Assembly (NCBI RefSeq): GCF_000716445.1
Contig: NZ_JNWK01000027.1
Location: 23,470-87,469, forward strand
Direction: 5' to 3'
Source of the DNA: Streptomyces wedmorensis
Lineage (GTDB): Bacteria > Actinomycetota > Actinomycetes > Streptomycetales > Streptomycetaceae
DNA length: 64,000 nucleotides
Positions 43,338 through 51,882 of this stretch are shown in pieces. Position 1 is the stretch's first letter, and each line of letters begins with the position of its first letter. Under the pieces are notes generated by a model. It was not told the origin of the DNA. It saw nothing but the letters and a program-made list of their open reading frames with translations, and made no database searches. Both the position numbers and the translations under genes were made by a program.

Positions 43338-44021
43338 ATGCGTATTCCCGCGCATTCGGTATGCACGGCGATCCGGGACGACATCGTCTCCGGCGTCTAC
43401 GAGCGGGGCGGCCGGCTGACCGAGGAGCAACTCGCCCGCCGGTACGGGGTCTCCCGCGTCCCGGTCCGCGAGGCCCTACGCACCCTGGAGTCCGAGGGCT
43501 TCGTCGTCACCCGCCGGCACGCGGGGGCGCATGTCGCCGAGCCCACCGAGCAGGAGGCGGCCGACCTCCTCGACATGCGGTCGCTGCTCGAGCCGCTGGG
43601 GGCCGCGCGCGCCGCCCAGCGCCGCACCGACGCCCACCTCAAGGTGCTGCGCGGCCTTGTCAGGCTGGGTCAGGAGCGTGCCAGGCGCGGCCAGGGCGAG
43701 GACCTGCGCTCGCTCGGCGGCTGGTTCCACGAGACGCTCGCGCAGGCCTCCGGCAGTCCGGCCCTGACGGCGCTGCTCACCCAGCTGCGGCACAAGATCG
43801 CCTGGATGTACGCGGTGGACCAGCCCGCCCAGCCGGTGGAGGTCTGGGCCGAGCGCGGTGCGATCGTGGACGCGGTGGCGCGCGGGGACGCCGAGCGGGC
43901 GAGGGCGCTCACCGTGCTGCACGCGGAACGCTCGCTGCCGCTGCACCGGCTCAAAAAGCCGGCCGGGGGGCGTGTGAGGGTTTCGCAACATGCAGTCAAC
44001 ACGGCGAGTGCCCGGAATTAA
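43338..44021 (+). CDS. GntR-family regulator (FadR/FCD subfamily)
   Basis: The 227-residue product has a GntR winged helix (CTAIRDDIVSGVYERGGRLTEEQLARRYGVSRVPVREALRTLESEGFV) and an FCD effector domain (LLDMRSLLEPLGAARAA, GGWFHETLAQASGSP, AIVDAVARGDAERARAL). FCD regulators bind organic acids or metal-bound ligands. The target is not evident; it lies alone between two terminators. I chose the ATG at 43338, with GGCGGAGGTCGG upstream. The end of the frame is less conserved. Confidence 0.92.
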   Translation: MRIPAHSVCTAIRDDIVSGVYERGGRLTEEQLARRYGVSRVPVREALRTLESEGFVVTRRHAGAHVAEPTEQEAADLLDMRSLLEPLGAARAAQRRTDAHLKVLRGLVRLGQERARRGQGEDLRSLGGWFHETLAQASGSPALTALLTQLRHKIAWMYAVDQPAQPVEVWAERGAIVDAVARGDAERARALTVLHAERSLPLHRLKKPAGGRVRVSQHAVNTASARN

Positions 44022-44092
44022 CGTGCGCCCCGTATAAAAAGAGCAGGCATTCGGCCGGTTATTCGGGCTGTCTGAAAAAACGCTGCAATAAG

Positions 44093-44136
44093 CGAATGGC
44101 CGTGGTCACCGGAATTCCGGCGGCCACGGCCATTCG
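44093..44136. terminator. Bidirectional hairpin between gntR and ptsH
   Basis: Perfect 13-base arms CGAATGGCCGTGG (44093-44105) and complement (44124-44136). The loop contains a further palindrome, CCGGAATTCCGG. It separates the convergent GntR and ptsH genes. Confidence 0.85.
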
Positions 44137-44152
44137 TCGTGCGGGAACCGGA

Positions 44153-44434
44153 TCAGACGGTCTCGGGGAGCTCGTCCAGACCCTCGGCGACCAGCTTCGC
44201 GAGACGGTCGAGCGCGACCTCGGCGCCGTCGGCCTCCGAAGCGAGGACGATCTCCTCGCCGCCCTGCGCGCCCAGGCCGAGCACCGCGAGCATGGACGCG
44301 GCGTTCACCGGGGTGCCGTCGGACTTGGCGATCGTCACCGGCACGCCGGAGGCCGTGGCGGCACGGACGAAGATGGACGCGGGGCGGGCGTGCAGGCCCT
44401 CGGCCCAGCCGACGTTGACGCGGCGCTCAGCCAT
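44153..44434 (-). CDS. ptsH: HPr, phosphocarrier protein of the sugar PTS
   Basis: HPr carries phosphate from enzyme I to sugar-specific EII components. The 93-residue product shows the active-site His15 in GLHARPAS and a Ser47 in NAASMLAVLGLGA at the place of regulatory Ser46. The ATG at 44434 has GAAGGG. Upstream in-frame ATG at 44449 would add MKGNT without a ribosome site. In Streptomyces ptsH is part of the N-acetylglucosamine response; a DasR-type operator lies 26 bases upstream, so it should be regulated by DasR. Confidence 0.97.
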   Translation of the reverse strand: MAERRVNVGWAEGLHARPASIFVRAATASGVPVTIAKSDGTPVNAASMLAVLGLGAQGGEEIVLASEADGAEVALDRLAKLVAEGLDELPETV

Positions 44435-44459
44435 GGTGTTGCCCTTCAAGTCTCAAGCG

Positions 44460-44475
44460 GGTTGTCTAGACCAGT
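44460..44475 (-). promoter_or_regulatory. DasR-responsive element (dre) upstream of ptsH
   Basis: On the minus strand ACTGGTCTAGACAACC matches 13 of 16 positions of the dre consensus ACTGGTCTAGACCAGT, with the core TGGTCTAGAC intact. DasR is the GntR repressor of chitin and GlcNAc genes, including ptsH in S. coelicolor. The distance to the ptsH start is 26 bases. Confidence 0.85.
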
Positions 44476-44609
44476 CTCTCATGTGCTGTGTGGTGCTCGC
44501 GCCGACCTTCGACCCGGACCGGACCGCCCTTCGGCCCTCCCTACCTTGCACGGCGCGCACCCGCCGCGCGAGCGGTGCCACGGTCGTGTCGCGGCCGTAG
44601 GCTGACCCC

Positions 44610-47603
44610 ATGCAGAGCGCGTCGGAGCAGTCGGAAGAGGCGGAACGACCGGCCCCGCCGGCACCCCCGGAGCACGCCTACCCCGACCACTGGGAAGCGG
44701 ACGTGGTGCTCCGCGACGGCGGCACCGCGCGCATCAGGCCCATCACCGCCGACGACGCGGACCGGCTGGTCAGCTTCTACGAGCAGGTCTCGGACGAGTC
44801 GAAGTACTACCGCTTCTTCGCGCCCTACCCGCGCCTCTCCGCCAAGGACGTCCACCGCTTCACCCACCACGACTTCGTGGACCGGGTGGGACTCGCCGCG
44901 ACCGTGGGCGGCGAGTTCATCGCCACCGTGCGCTACGACCGAATCGACGCCCGGGGGATGCCCGCCTCCGCCCCGGCGGACGAGGCCGAGGTCGCCTTCC
45001 TCGTCCAGGACGCCCACCAGGGCCGCGGCGTCGCCTCCGCCCTCCTCGAACACATCGCGGCCGTGGCGCGCGAGCGGGACATCCGGCGCTTCGCCGCCGA
45101 GGTGCTTCCCGCCAACAACAAGATGATCAAGGTGTTCACGGACGCCGGCTACACCCAGAAGCGCAGCTTCGAGGACGGCTCCGTCCGGCTCCACCTCGAC
45201 CTCGAACCCACCGACCGCTCCCTCGCCGTCCAGCGCGCGCGGGAGCAGCGGGCCGAGGCGCGCTCCGTGCAGCGGCTCCTCACCCCCCGGTCCGTCGCCG
45301 TGGTCGGCACCGGACGCGCACCGGGCGGCGTCGGCCGCACCGTCCTCCGCAACCTGATCGGGGCCGGCTTCACCGGACGCGTGTACGCGGTGAACGCCGC
45401 GCTCACCGACGGGCCCGCGGAACTCGACGGCGTCCCCGCCCACCCCTCCGTCGGCGCCATCGGGGAGCCGGTGGACCTGGCGATCGTCGCCGTCCCCGCC
45501 GAGCGGGTGCCCCAGGTCGTCGCGGACTGCGGCGAACACGGAGTGCGCGGCCTCGTCGTGCTCTCCGCCGGATACGCCGAGAGCGGGCCGGCCGGCCGCG
45601 ACCGCCAGCGCGAGCTCGTACGGCAGGCCCGCTCGTACGGCATGCGGATCATCGGGCCCAACGCCTTCGGGATCATCAACACCGCCGACGACGTGCGGCT
45701 CAACGCCTCGCTCGCCCCGCAGATGCCGGCCGCCGGGCGCATCGGGCTCTTCGCCCAGTCCGGCGCGATCGGGATCGCCCTCCTCGCCGGACTCCACCGG
45801 CACGGCGCGGGCCTCTCCTCCTTCATCTCGGCCGGCAACCGTGCCGACGTCTCCGGCAACGACTTCCTCCAGCACTGGTACGACGACCCCGGCACCGACG
45901 TCGTCCTCCTCTACCTGGAGTCGATCGGCAACCCCCGCAAGTTCACCCGGCTCGCCCGCCGCACCGCCGCCGTCAAACCGGTCGTGGTGGTCAAGGGCGC
46001 CCGGCACAGCGGCAGCGCCCCGCCCGGCCACCGGGTGCCGGTCACCCGCATCCCGCACGCCACGGTCTCCGCGCTGCTCCGCCAGGCCGGGGTGATCCGC
46101 GTCGACACCGTCACCGAACTCGTCGACGCCGGACTGCTCCTCGCCGCCCAGCCACTGCCCGCCGGACCCCGCGTCGCGATCCTCGGCAACTCCGAGTCGC
46201 TCGGCCTCCTCACGTACGACGCCTGCCTGACGGAGGGACTTCGCCCGCTGCGGCCGCTCGACCTGACGACGGCGGCGGAGCCGGCGGACTTCCGGGACGC
46301 GCTGGCGGCTGCTCTCGCGGACGAGACCTCCGACGCGGTCGTCGTGACCGCGATCCCGTGGGTCGGCGAGAACGGCGCCACCGAGTTCGGCGACGGCGAG
46401 GTCCTCGCGGCCGCCCTCCGCGAGGCCGTCGCCTCCGCCCCGGCACCCAAGCCGGTCGTCGTCGTCCACGTCGAGATGGGCGGCCTCGCGGAGGCCCTCG
46501 CCGTCGCGACCAGCACGCGACCGACCCCGACGGGCCGCGCCGCCGCCCCCGGCGCCCGCCCCGCCACCCGCCGTACGGACCAGGCCGTGACACCGCCAGG
46601 CCCCTATGCCGTCACCCCCGGCCCCCTCGCCCCCGACGCCCAGACCCCGGGCGCCCTCGCCCCCGGCTCCCCGGCACCCGAGGCCCCCCAGACGGCCGCG
46701 CCCACCGCTCCCGCCGTGCCCGCGACCATCCCCGCCTACCCCGCCGCCGAGCGGGCCGTGCGGGCGCTGGCCGAGGCGGTGCGGTACGGGCAGTGGCGGC
46801 GGCAGGCGGCCGAGCCGGGACGGGTGCCCGAGTACGAGGACATCGACGAGGGCGGGGCCGCCGCGCTCATCGAGCACGCGCTCGGCGGCGCGGACGACGG
46901 CGGCGCGGACGCCCGGGGTGTGACCCTCGACACCGGCCAGGCCGGCGAGCTGCTCGCCCGGTACGGGATCGACGTGCTGCCGACCCTGCCCGCGCCCACC
47001 CCCGACGACGCCGTCGCGGCCGCCGCCCGTCTCGGCTACCCCGTCGCGCTGAAGACGACCGCCCCGCACCTCCGCCACCGCCCCGACCTCGGCGGCGTCC
47101 GCCTGGACCTGGCCTCCGAGGAGCAGCTCCGCACGGCGTACGCCGAGCTGACCGAGGTCCTCGGCAAGCCGGAGGAGCTCCTGCCGGTCGTCCAGGCGAT
47201 GGTGCCCCGCGGCGTCGACACCGTCGTCCGCTCCGCCATCGATCCGGCCGTCGGCGCCGTCCTCTCCTTCGGACTGTCCGGCGCGGCCTCCGAGCTGCTC
47301 GGCGACACGGCCCACCGACTGGTGCCGGCCACCGACCGGGACGTCGCCGAACTGGTCCGCTCCCTGCGCACCGCACCCCTGCTGTTCGGCTGGCGCGGCT
47401 CCGCACCCGTCGACACTCCGGCGCTCGAGGAGCTCCTGCTCCGCGTCTCGCGGCTCGTCGACGACCACCCCGAGGTGGTCGCCGTCTCCCTCGAACCGGT
47501 CGTCGTGGCACCCCGCGGCCTCTCCGTCCTCGGCGCCACCGTCCGACTCGCCCCGCCCCCGCCCCGCACCGACCTCGGTCCCCGCAGCCTGCCGAGTTAC
47601 TGA
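44610..47603 (+). CDS. Pat-like protein acetyltransferase: GNAT plus NDP-forming acyl-CoA synthetase domains
   Basis: The 997-residue product is a lysine acetyltransferase of the Pat/AcuA type that silences acyl-CoA synthetases. Residues about 20-190 are GNAT with the acetyl-CoA motif VQDAHQGRGVASALLEHI. A CoA-binding Rossmann domain follows (LTPRSVAVVGTGRAPGGVGR), then a succinyl-CoA-ligase-like domain (IGPNAFGIINTADDV, GIGLFAQSGAIGIALL-type), a Pro/Ala-rich linker near residues 640-720, and a C-terminal ATP-grasp (LDTGQAGELLARYGIDVLPTL, LGYPVALKTTAPHL). In enterobacterial Pat the GNAT domain is C-terminal; here it is N-terminal. It lies after ptsH on the opposite strand and 40 bases before DUF5998. 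Confidence 0.9.
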   Translation: MQSASEQSEEAERPAPPAPPEHAYPDHWEADVVLRDGGTARIRPITADDADRLVSFYEQVSDESKYYRFFAPYPRLSAKDVHRFTHHDFVDRVGLAATVGGEFIATVRYDRIDARGMPASAPADEAEVAFLVQDAHQGRGVASALLEHIAAVARERDIRRFAAEVLPANNKMIKVFTDAGYTQKRSFEDGSVRLHLDLEPTDRSLAVQRAREQRAEARSVQRLLTPRSVAVVGTGRAPGGVGRTVLRNLIGAGFTGRVYAVNAALTDGPAELDGVPAHPSVGAIGEPVDLAIVAVPAERVPQVVADCGEHGVRGLVVLSAGYAESGPAGRDRQRELVRQARSYGMRIIGPNAFGIINTADDVRLNASLAPQMPAAGRIGLFAQSGAIGIALLAGLHRHGAGLSSFISAGNRADVSGNDFLQHWYDDPGTDVVLLYLESIGNPRKFTRLARRTAAVKPVVVVKGARHSGSAPPGHRVPVTRIPHATVSALLRQAGVIRVDTVTELVDAGLLLAAQPLPAGPRVAILGNSESLGLLTYDACLTEGLRPLRPLDLTTAAEPADFRDALAAALADETSDAVVVTAIPWVGENGATEFGDGEVLAAALREAVASAPAPKPVVVVHVEMGGLAEALAVATSTRPTPTGRAAAPGARPATRRTDQAVTPPGPYAVTPGPLAPDAQTPGALAPGSPAPEAPQTAAPTAPAVPATIPAYPAAERAVRALAEAVRYGQWRRQAAEPGRVPEYEDIDEGGAAALIEHALGGADDGGADARGVTLDTGQAGELLARYGIDVLPTLPAPTPDDAVAAAARLGYPVALKTTAPHLRHRPDLGGVRLDLASEEQLRTAYAELTEVLGKPEELLPVVQAMVPRGVDTVVRSAIDPAVGAVLSFGLSGAASELLGDTAHRLVPATDRDVAELVRSLRTAPLLFGWRGSAPVDTPALEELLLRVSRLVDDHPEVVAVSLEPVVVAPRGLSVLGATVRLAPPPPRTDLGPRSLPSY

Positions 47604-47643
47604 CGGGGTCGGAGGGGGCCCGCGGCCCCGTAGGATGGAGTCC

Positions 47644-48240
47644 ATGGCAAAGAGCGGTACGACGACCCAGGGGCTGCGCGCGGCGATCGAGCGCAGCGGC
47701 TACTACCCGGCACTCGTGGCCGAGGCGGTGGAGGCCGCCGTCGGCGGCGAGGCCGTCGCGTCGTACGTGGTCCACCAGGAGACCACCTTCGACGCGAACG
47801 AGGTCCGCCGTCACGTGACCGTCCTCGTCCTGACGCCGCACCGCTTCATCGTCAGCCACACCGACGAGCAGGCCGCCGACACGAGCTCGCCGACCCCGTA
47901 CGCCACGACGTCCACCGAGTCCGTGAAGCTCGACCGGATCTCCTCGGTCGTCGTCAGCCGCGTCGTCGCCAACCCCGAGTCGTACACGCCGGGCACGCTG
48001 CCCCGCGAGGTCGTCCTCACCATCGGCTGGGGCGCCGTCTCCCGCATCGACCTGGAGCCCGCCGCCTGCGGTGACTCCAACTGCGACGCCGACCACGGCT
48101 ACACGGGCAACGCCACCGCCGACGACCTCAGCCTGCGGGTGAGCGAGGCCGGCGACGGCCCGGACACCGTCCGGCAGACGCTCGCCTTCGCGCAGGCGCT
48201 CTCCGAAGCCATCGCGGCGACCGCCGCGCCCGCCCGCTGA
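47644..48240 (+). CDS. DUF5998 protein
   Basis: The 198-residue product shows the conserved pattern of an actinobacterial family of unknown function: LRAAIERSGYYPALVAEAVE, VASYVVHQETTFD, VLVLTPHRFIVSHTDEQ, VSRIDLEPAACGDSNCDADHGYTGNA. It is probably cytoplasmic with a beta-rich core. I chose the ATG at 47644 (MAKSGTTT); the ATG at 47635 is an alternative. It is followed by a phosphodiesterase gene whose ATG overlaps its stop, so translation is coupled. Confidence 0.88.
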   Translation: MAKSGTTTQGLRAAIERSGYYPALVAEAVEAAVGGEAVASYVVHQETTFDANEVRRHVTVLVLTPHRFIVSHTDEQAADTSSPTPYATTSTESVKLDRISSVVVSRVVANPESYTPGTLPREVVLTIGWGAVSRIDLEPAACGDSNCDADHGYTGNATADDLSLRVSEAGDGPDTVRQTLAFAQALSEAIAATAAPAR

Positions 48241-49445
48241 TGGCGCAGCCCGCCGCGATGACCCACGGCTGGCCCGACGACCCGGTCCCGCTCGCGCCGG
48301 CGAGCGCGCCGGTGCCCGAGTACACCTCCGGCTCGCTGGGCGACCTGCTGCCGACGCTGGTGGCGGGTCAGGGCGTGGCCGGCTTCGAACCGCGGATCGC
48401 GGAGCTCGCGCCGGCCGACCGGAACTGCGTCTTCCTGATCGACGGTCTCGGCTGGGAGCAGATCAAGGCGCACCCGGACGAGGCCCCCTATCTGACCTCG
48501 CTCCTCGGCTCCTCGCGGGGCGGCACGGGCCGTCCGGTCACCGCCGGGTTCCCCGCCACCACCGCGACCTCGCTGGCCTCCGTCGGCACGGGGCGCTACC
48601 CCGGCACGCACGGACTGCCCGGCTACACGGTGCGCAATCCCGAGACCGGCGAGCTGATGAACCAGCTGCGCTGGAAGCCGTGGACCGCGCCGCACGTCTG
48701 GCAGCCGTACCCGACCGTCTTCCAGCTGGCGCACGAGGCCGGGATCCACACCGCACAGGTGTCCTCCCCGATCTTCGAGCAGACCCCGCTCACGAAGGTC
48801 GCGCTCAGCGGCGGAACGTTTCACGGGCGGCTCTCCGGCGAGGAGCGGATGGACTTCGCCGCCGAGCAGCTCGCCGCCGGCGACCGCTCGCTGGTGTACA
48901 CGTACTACAGCGAACTCGACGGCGCGGGACACCGCTTCGGCATCGACTCGGACGCCTGGCGCGGTCAGCTGATGTTCGTCGACCGGCTCGTCCAGCGGCT
49001 CGCCGAGCAGCTGCCGCCCCGCGCCGCGCTGTACGTCACGGCCGACCACGGCATGGTCGACATCCCCTTCGACGAAGAGCACCGCATCGACTTCGACGAG
49101 GACTGGGAGCTGCGTGCCGGCGTCGCCCTGCTCGGCGGCGAGGGCCGTGCCCGGCACGTCTACGCGGTCCCCGGCGCCGAGGCGGATGTCCTCACCTGCT
49201 GGCGTGAGGTCGTCGGCGAGCAGTTCTGGGTCGCGAGCCGCGACGAGGCGATCTCGCTCGGCTGGTTCGGCGACGAGATCGACGAGCGCGTGTACGGCCG
49301 GATCGGCGACGTCGTCGTCGCCGCCGAGGACGACTTCGCGATCACCGCCTCCGTCAACGAGCCCCACGAGTCCGCGATGGCCGGCATGCACGGTTCGATG
49401 ACCGCGGCGGAGCAGCTCGTCCCGCTGCTCGAAGTCCGCTCCTGA
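48240..49445 (+). CDS. Alkaline-phosphatase-superfamily phosphodiesterase/nucleotide pyrophosphatase
   Basis: The 401-residue product has the metal-binding acid near the N-terminus (VFLIDGLGWEQ), the Thr nucleophile region (FPATTATSLASVGTG), LPGYTV, the metal ligands in YSELDGAGHRFG and TADHGM, and MAGMHGSM near the end. This is the nucleotide pyrophosphatase/phosphodiesterase type. There is no signal peptide, so it probably acts in the cytoplasm. Overlaps DUF5998 (TGATG). Substrate unknown. Confidence 0.92.
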   Translation: MAQPAAMTHGWPDDPVPLAPASAPVPEYTSGSLGDLLPTLVAGQGVAGFEPRIAELAPADRNCVFLIDGLGWEQIKAHPDEAPYLTSLLGSSRGGTGRPVTAGFPATTATSLASVGTGRYPGTHGLPGYTVRNPETGELMNQLRWKPWTAPHVWQPYPTVFQLAHEAGIHTAQVSSPIFEQTPLTKVALSGGTFHGRLSGEERMDFAAEQLAAGDRSLVYTYYSELDGAGHRFGIDSDAWRGQLMFVDRLVQRLAEQLPPRAALYVTADHGMVDIPFDEEHRIDFDEDWELRAGVALLGGEGRARHVYAVPGAEADVLTCWREVVGEQFWVASRDEAISLGWFGDEIDERVYGRIGDVVVAAEDDFAITASVNEPHESAMAGMHGSMTAAEQLVPLLEVRS

Positions 49446-49502
49446 CCCGTCCGCGCCCTCTTCCCCTCCCCTTCCCCCGACCTGAAAGGTCCCCGACCCG
49501 TC

Positions 49503-50153
49503 ATGCCCGAGCTGGTCTTCTTCTCCGGAACCATGGATTGCGGGAAGAGCACCCTGGCCCTCCAGATCGGGCACAACCGGTCGGCCCGCGGGCTCCAGGG
49601 CGTGATCTTCACCCGTGACGACCGGGCGGGCGAGGGCAAGCTCTCGTCCCGGCTCGGCCTGGTCACGGAGGCGGTCGAGGCGGGCGAGGGCATGGACCTG
49701 TACGCCTACCTGGTGGGCCAGCTCTCCCAGGGCGGCAAGGCGGACTACGTGATCGTGGACGAGGCCCAGTTCCTCGCCCCCGACCAGATCGACCAGCTCG
49801 CCCGCATCGTCGACGACCTCGGCATGGACGTCTTCGCCTTCGGCATCACGACGGACTTCCGGACGAAGCTCTTCCCCGGCTCGCAGCGGCTGATCGAGCT
49901 GGCGGACCGGATCGAGCAGCTCCAGGTCGAGGCGCTGTGCTGGTGCGGCGCGCGGGCCACGCACAACGCCCGGACGGTGGGCGGGGTGATGGTCGTCGAG
50001 GGCGAGCAGGTCGTCGTCGGGGACGTGAACCGGCCCTCGGAGGAGATCGGTTACGAGGTCCTCTGCCGCCGCCACCACCGCCGCCACATGACCTCGGCCT
50101 CGGCCCGTGCCGGCGCCCTGTCCCCGGACGTCCTCCCGGTCAACCACGCCTGA
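49503..50153 (+). CDS. tdk: Thymidine kinase (type II)
   Basis: Salvages thymidine to dTMP using ATP. The 216-residue product has Walker A GTMDCGKST at residues 9-17, the Walker B/catalytic VDEAQFL (Glu as base), the lasso region GITTDF, and the zinc-binding CWCG ... CRRHH near the end. The start is ATG at 49503. The phosphodiesterase is 57 bases upstream, so the two may be co-transcribed and both concern nucleotides. Confidence 0.96.
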   Translation: MPELVFFSGTMDCGKSTLALQIGHNRSARGLQGVIFTRDDRAGEGKLSSRLGLVTEAVEAGEGMDLYAYLVGQLSQGGKADYVIVDEAQFLAPDQIDQLARIVDDLGMDVFAFGITTDFRTKLFPGSQRLIELADRIEQLQVEALCWCGARATHNARTVGGVMVVEGEQVVVGDVNRPSEEIGYEVLCRRHHRRHMTSASARAGALSPDVLPVNHA

Positions 50154-50174
50154 CGCGACGGGACCTCCGACCGC

Positions 50175-50205
50175 GCGGCCCCTCGGAAGTCTCCGGGAGG
50201 GCCGC
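50175..50205. terminator. Hairpin between tdk and the convergent TetR gene
   Basis: GCGGCCC (50175-50181) pairs with GGGCCGC (50199-50205), with further imperfect pairing in the loop. Short core; located between convergent genes. Confidence 0.5.
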
Positions 50206-50225
50206 TTCGTCGTCCGAGGGGCGCC

Positions 50226-50918
50226 CTACGGCTCCGAGGGCGGCGCGTCCGGTCCTCGGAGCGCCCCGGTCAGGCGGTCGAGGGCCGCGCCGTCGAGGGG
50301 AGCGCTGCCCGTCAGGGTGCCCACGAGGGCCTGGGCGAGGACGGTCGCGGGGCCGATCCGGGTGTCCTCCCGCTCGTCGCCGGTGATCTTGCCGATCACG
50401 GCGTCGCGGACCGATCCGGAGATCGCGGGGTCCCCGAACAGCTCGGGGAAGGACAGGGCCATCATGCACACGCCCACGTTGGCGGAGAGGATCGTCTGGC
50501 CGGCCAGCTCGGGGGTCGTGCGCAGGCGTCCGGCGTCGCGGCAGCGCTCCACGGCCTTCAGGAGGATGGCCCTGGCCTCGTGGATGGCCTGGGGCTTGGC
50601 GTCGCCCGTCGGCGTGAACATCAGGCGGTAGAGGTGCGGGTTGCGCAGCGCGAACCCGACGTGGCTGTCCCAGGCGGTGCGGAGGTCGGCCACCGGGTCG
50701 TCGGTGAGCGGGTTGCGCCTCTTGTCGGCGAGGAAGCGCTCGAAGCCGATGTCGGCCGCGGCGGTGAGCAGCCCCTGCTTGTCGCCGAACTGTCGGTAGA
50801 TCTCGGGCATGCCGACCTTCGCCCGGTCGCAGATGGCCCGGGTCGAGATGGCGAGCGCGTCCTTGGTTGCGAGCAGTTCCCCGGTGGCTTCCAGGATGCG
50901 CTCTCGTGCCGTCGACAT
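50226..50918 (-). CDS. TetR-family regulator
   Basis: The 230-residue product has a TetR helix-turn-helix (ILEATGELLATKDALAISTRAICDRAKVGMPEIYRQFGDKQGLL) and a C-terminal TetR-type regulatory domain (FALRNPHLYRLMFTPTGDA). The ATG at 50918 follows a GAGAG motif. It is divergent from an isochorismatase-like gene 151 bases away, with copies of the motif CGCTAACA near both promoters, so it probably controls that gene and itself. Confidence 0.92.
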   Translation of the reverse strand: MSTARERILEATGELLATKDALAISTRAICDRAKVGMPEIYRQFGDKQGLLTAAADIGFERFLADKRRNPLTDDPVADLRTAWDSHVGFALRNPHLYRLMFTPTGDAKPQAIHEARAILLKAVERCRDAGRLRTTPELAGQTILSANVGVCMMALSFPELFGDPAISGSVRDAVIGKITGDEREDTRIGPATVLAQALVGTLTGSAPLDGAALDRLTGALRGPDAPPSEP

Positions 50919-50926
50919 GGCTCTCA

Positions 50927-51021
50927 CGATAACAGCGCTAACACTGCGGACCTGGGCGTTCGCCGGGCGGGGTTGCGTTCGCGCGGAACGTTGTTATCGA
51001 TGATTGCAAACCATGTTAGCG
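50927..51021. promoter_or_regulatory. Candidate operator motifs between the TetR and isochorismatase genes
   Basis: CGATAACA (50927-50934) and CGCTAACA (50936-50943) near the TetR start are repeated in the opposite orientation near the isochorismatase start: TGTTATCG (50992-50999) and TGTTAGCG (51014-51021). The symmetric layout suggests a regulator binding both promoters. Confidence 0.55.
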
Positions 51022-51069
51022 TGTGAAACAGCCCGGGCTCCCGTACGTCCCGAACCGAGAGGAACCGCC

Positions 51070-51687
51070 ATGACCGCCTCCACCACCCTGCGTGATGTGA
51101 TCGGCCTGCCCCAGGAGCTCCCGCGCCTGGGCGAGTCCGCCCTGATCATGATCGACTTCCAGAACACCTACCGCACCGGCGTCATGGCGCTCGACGGGGC
51201 CGAGCGGGCCGTCGCCGCCGCCGCCCGGCTGCTCGCCGCCGCCCGTGCGGCCGGCGCGCCCGTCGTGCACGTCGTGAACGACGGCGGCGAGGGCACTCCG
51301 TACGACATCCGGGCGGAGATCGGCGCGATCAGCGACGAAGTCGCCCCCGCCGAGGGGGAGAAGGTGGTCGTCAAGCAGTTCCCCGACGCCTTCCACGCCA
51401 CGGACCTCCAGGAGACCCTCCAGGGCCTCGGCGTCAGCGGCGACCTCGTGATCGCCGGGTTCATGACGCACATGTGCGTCCTGTTCACCGCACAGGGCGC
51501 CTTCAACCGCGGGTACCGCCCCACCGTGGTCGCCGAGGCCACCGCCACCCGTCCCCTGACGGCCCCGGACGGCACCGTCCTGGCGTCGGACGCCCTCCAG
51601 ACCGCCGCCCTGACCACCGTCTCCGACCTCTTCGGCACCGTGGCCCGCACGGTCGACGAGGTCGCCGCCCTGACGCCGGCGGGCTGA
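51070..51687 (+). CDS. Isochorismatase-family cysteine hydrolase
   Basis: The 205-residue product has the isochorismatase/nicotinamidase fold: Asp in LIMIDFQNTY, Lys in VVKQFPDAFHATDL, and Cys in FMTHMCVLFTAQGAF form the Asp-Lys-Cys triad. This suggests amide or enol-ether hydrolysis of an unidentified substrate (nicotinamide, isochorismate or N-carbamoyl compounds). The start is ATG at 51070 after GAGAGGAACC. A divergent TetR gene probably regulates it. A hairpin-like sequence follows. Confidence 0.92.
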   Translation: MTASTTLRDVIGLPQELPRLGESALIMIDFQNTYRTGVMALDGAERAVAAAARLLAAARAAGAPVVHVVNDGGEGTPYDIRAEIGAISDEVAPAEGEKVVVKQFPDAFHATDLQETLQGLGVSGDLVIAGFMTHMCVLFTAQGAFNRGYRPTVVAEATATRPLTAPDGTVLASDALQTAALTTVSDLFGTVARTVDEVAALTPAG

Positions 51688-51745
51688 CGGAGGGCTCCCG
51701 CCCCGCCCCGGGCCGGCGGCCGACCCGCGGAGGCGGGCGAAGGCA

Positions 51746-51761
51746 CCGGGTGTTCACCCGG
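51746..51761 (+). terminator. Hairpin after the isochorismatase-like gene
   Basis: CCGGGTG (51746-51752) pairs with CACCCGG (51755-51761) around TT, and the stem may extend outward imperfectly. No U-tract; weak evidence. Confidence 0.4.
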
Positions 51762-51882
51762 GGTGTGCCGGAAGCCCGCCTGGCGATCGGTTACGGGTCG
51801 CCCGCCTCGGCGGTAATGGCGGTCGGCCCGCGACGACTCCATCCTCCGGGCGCCCCCGCACCGCGCGCCCCCTGGAGGACAT

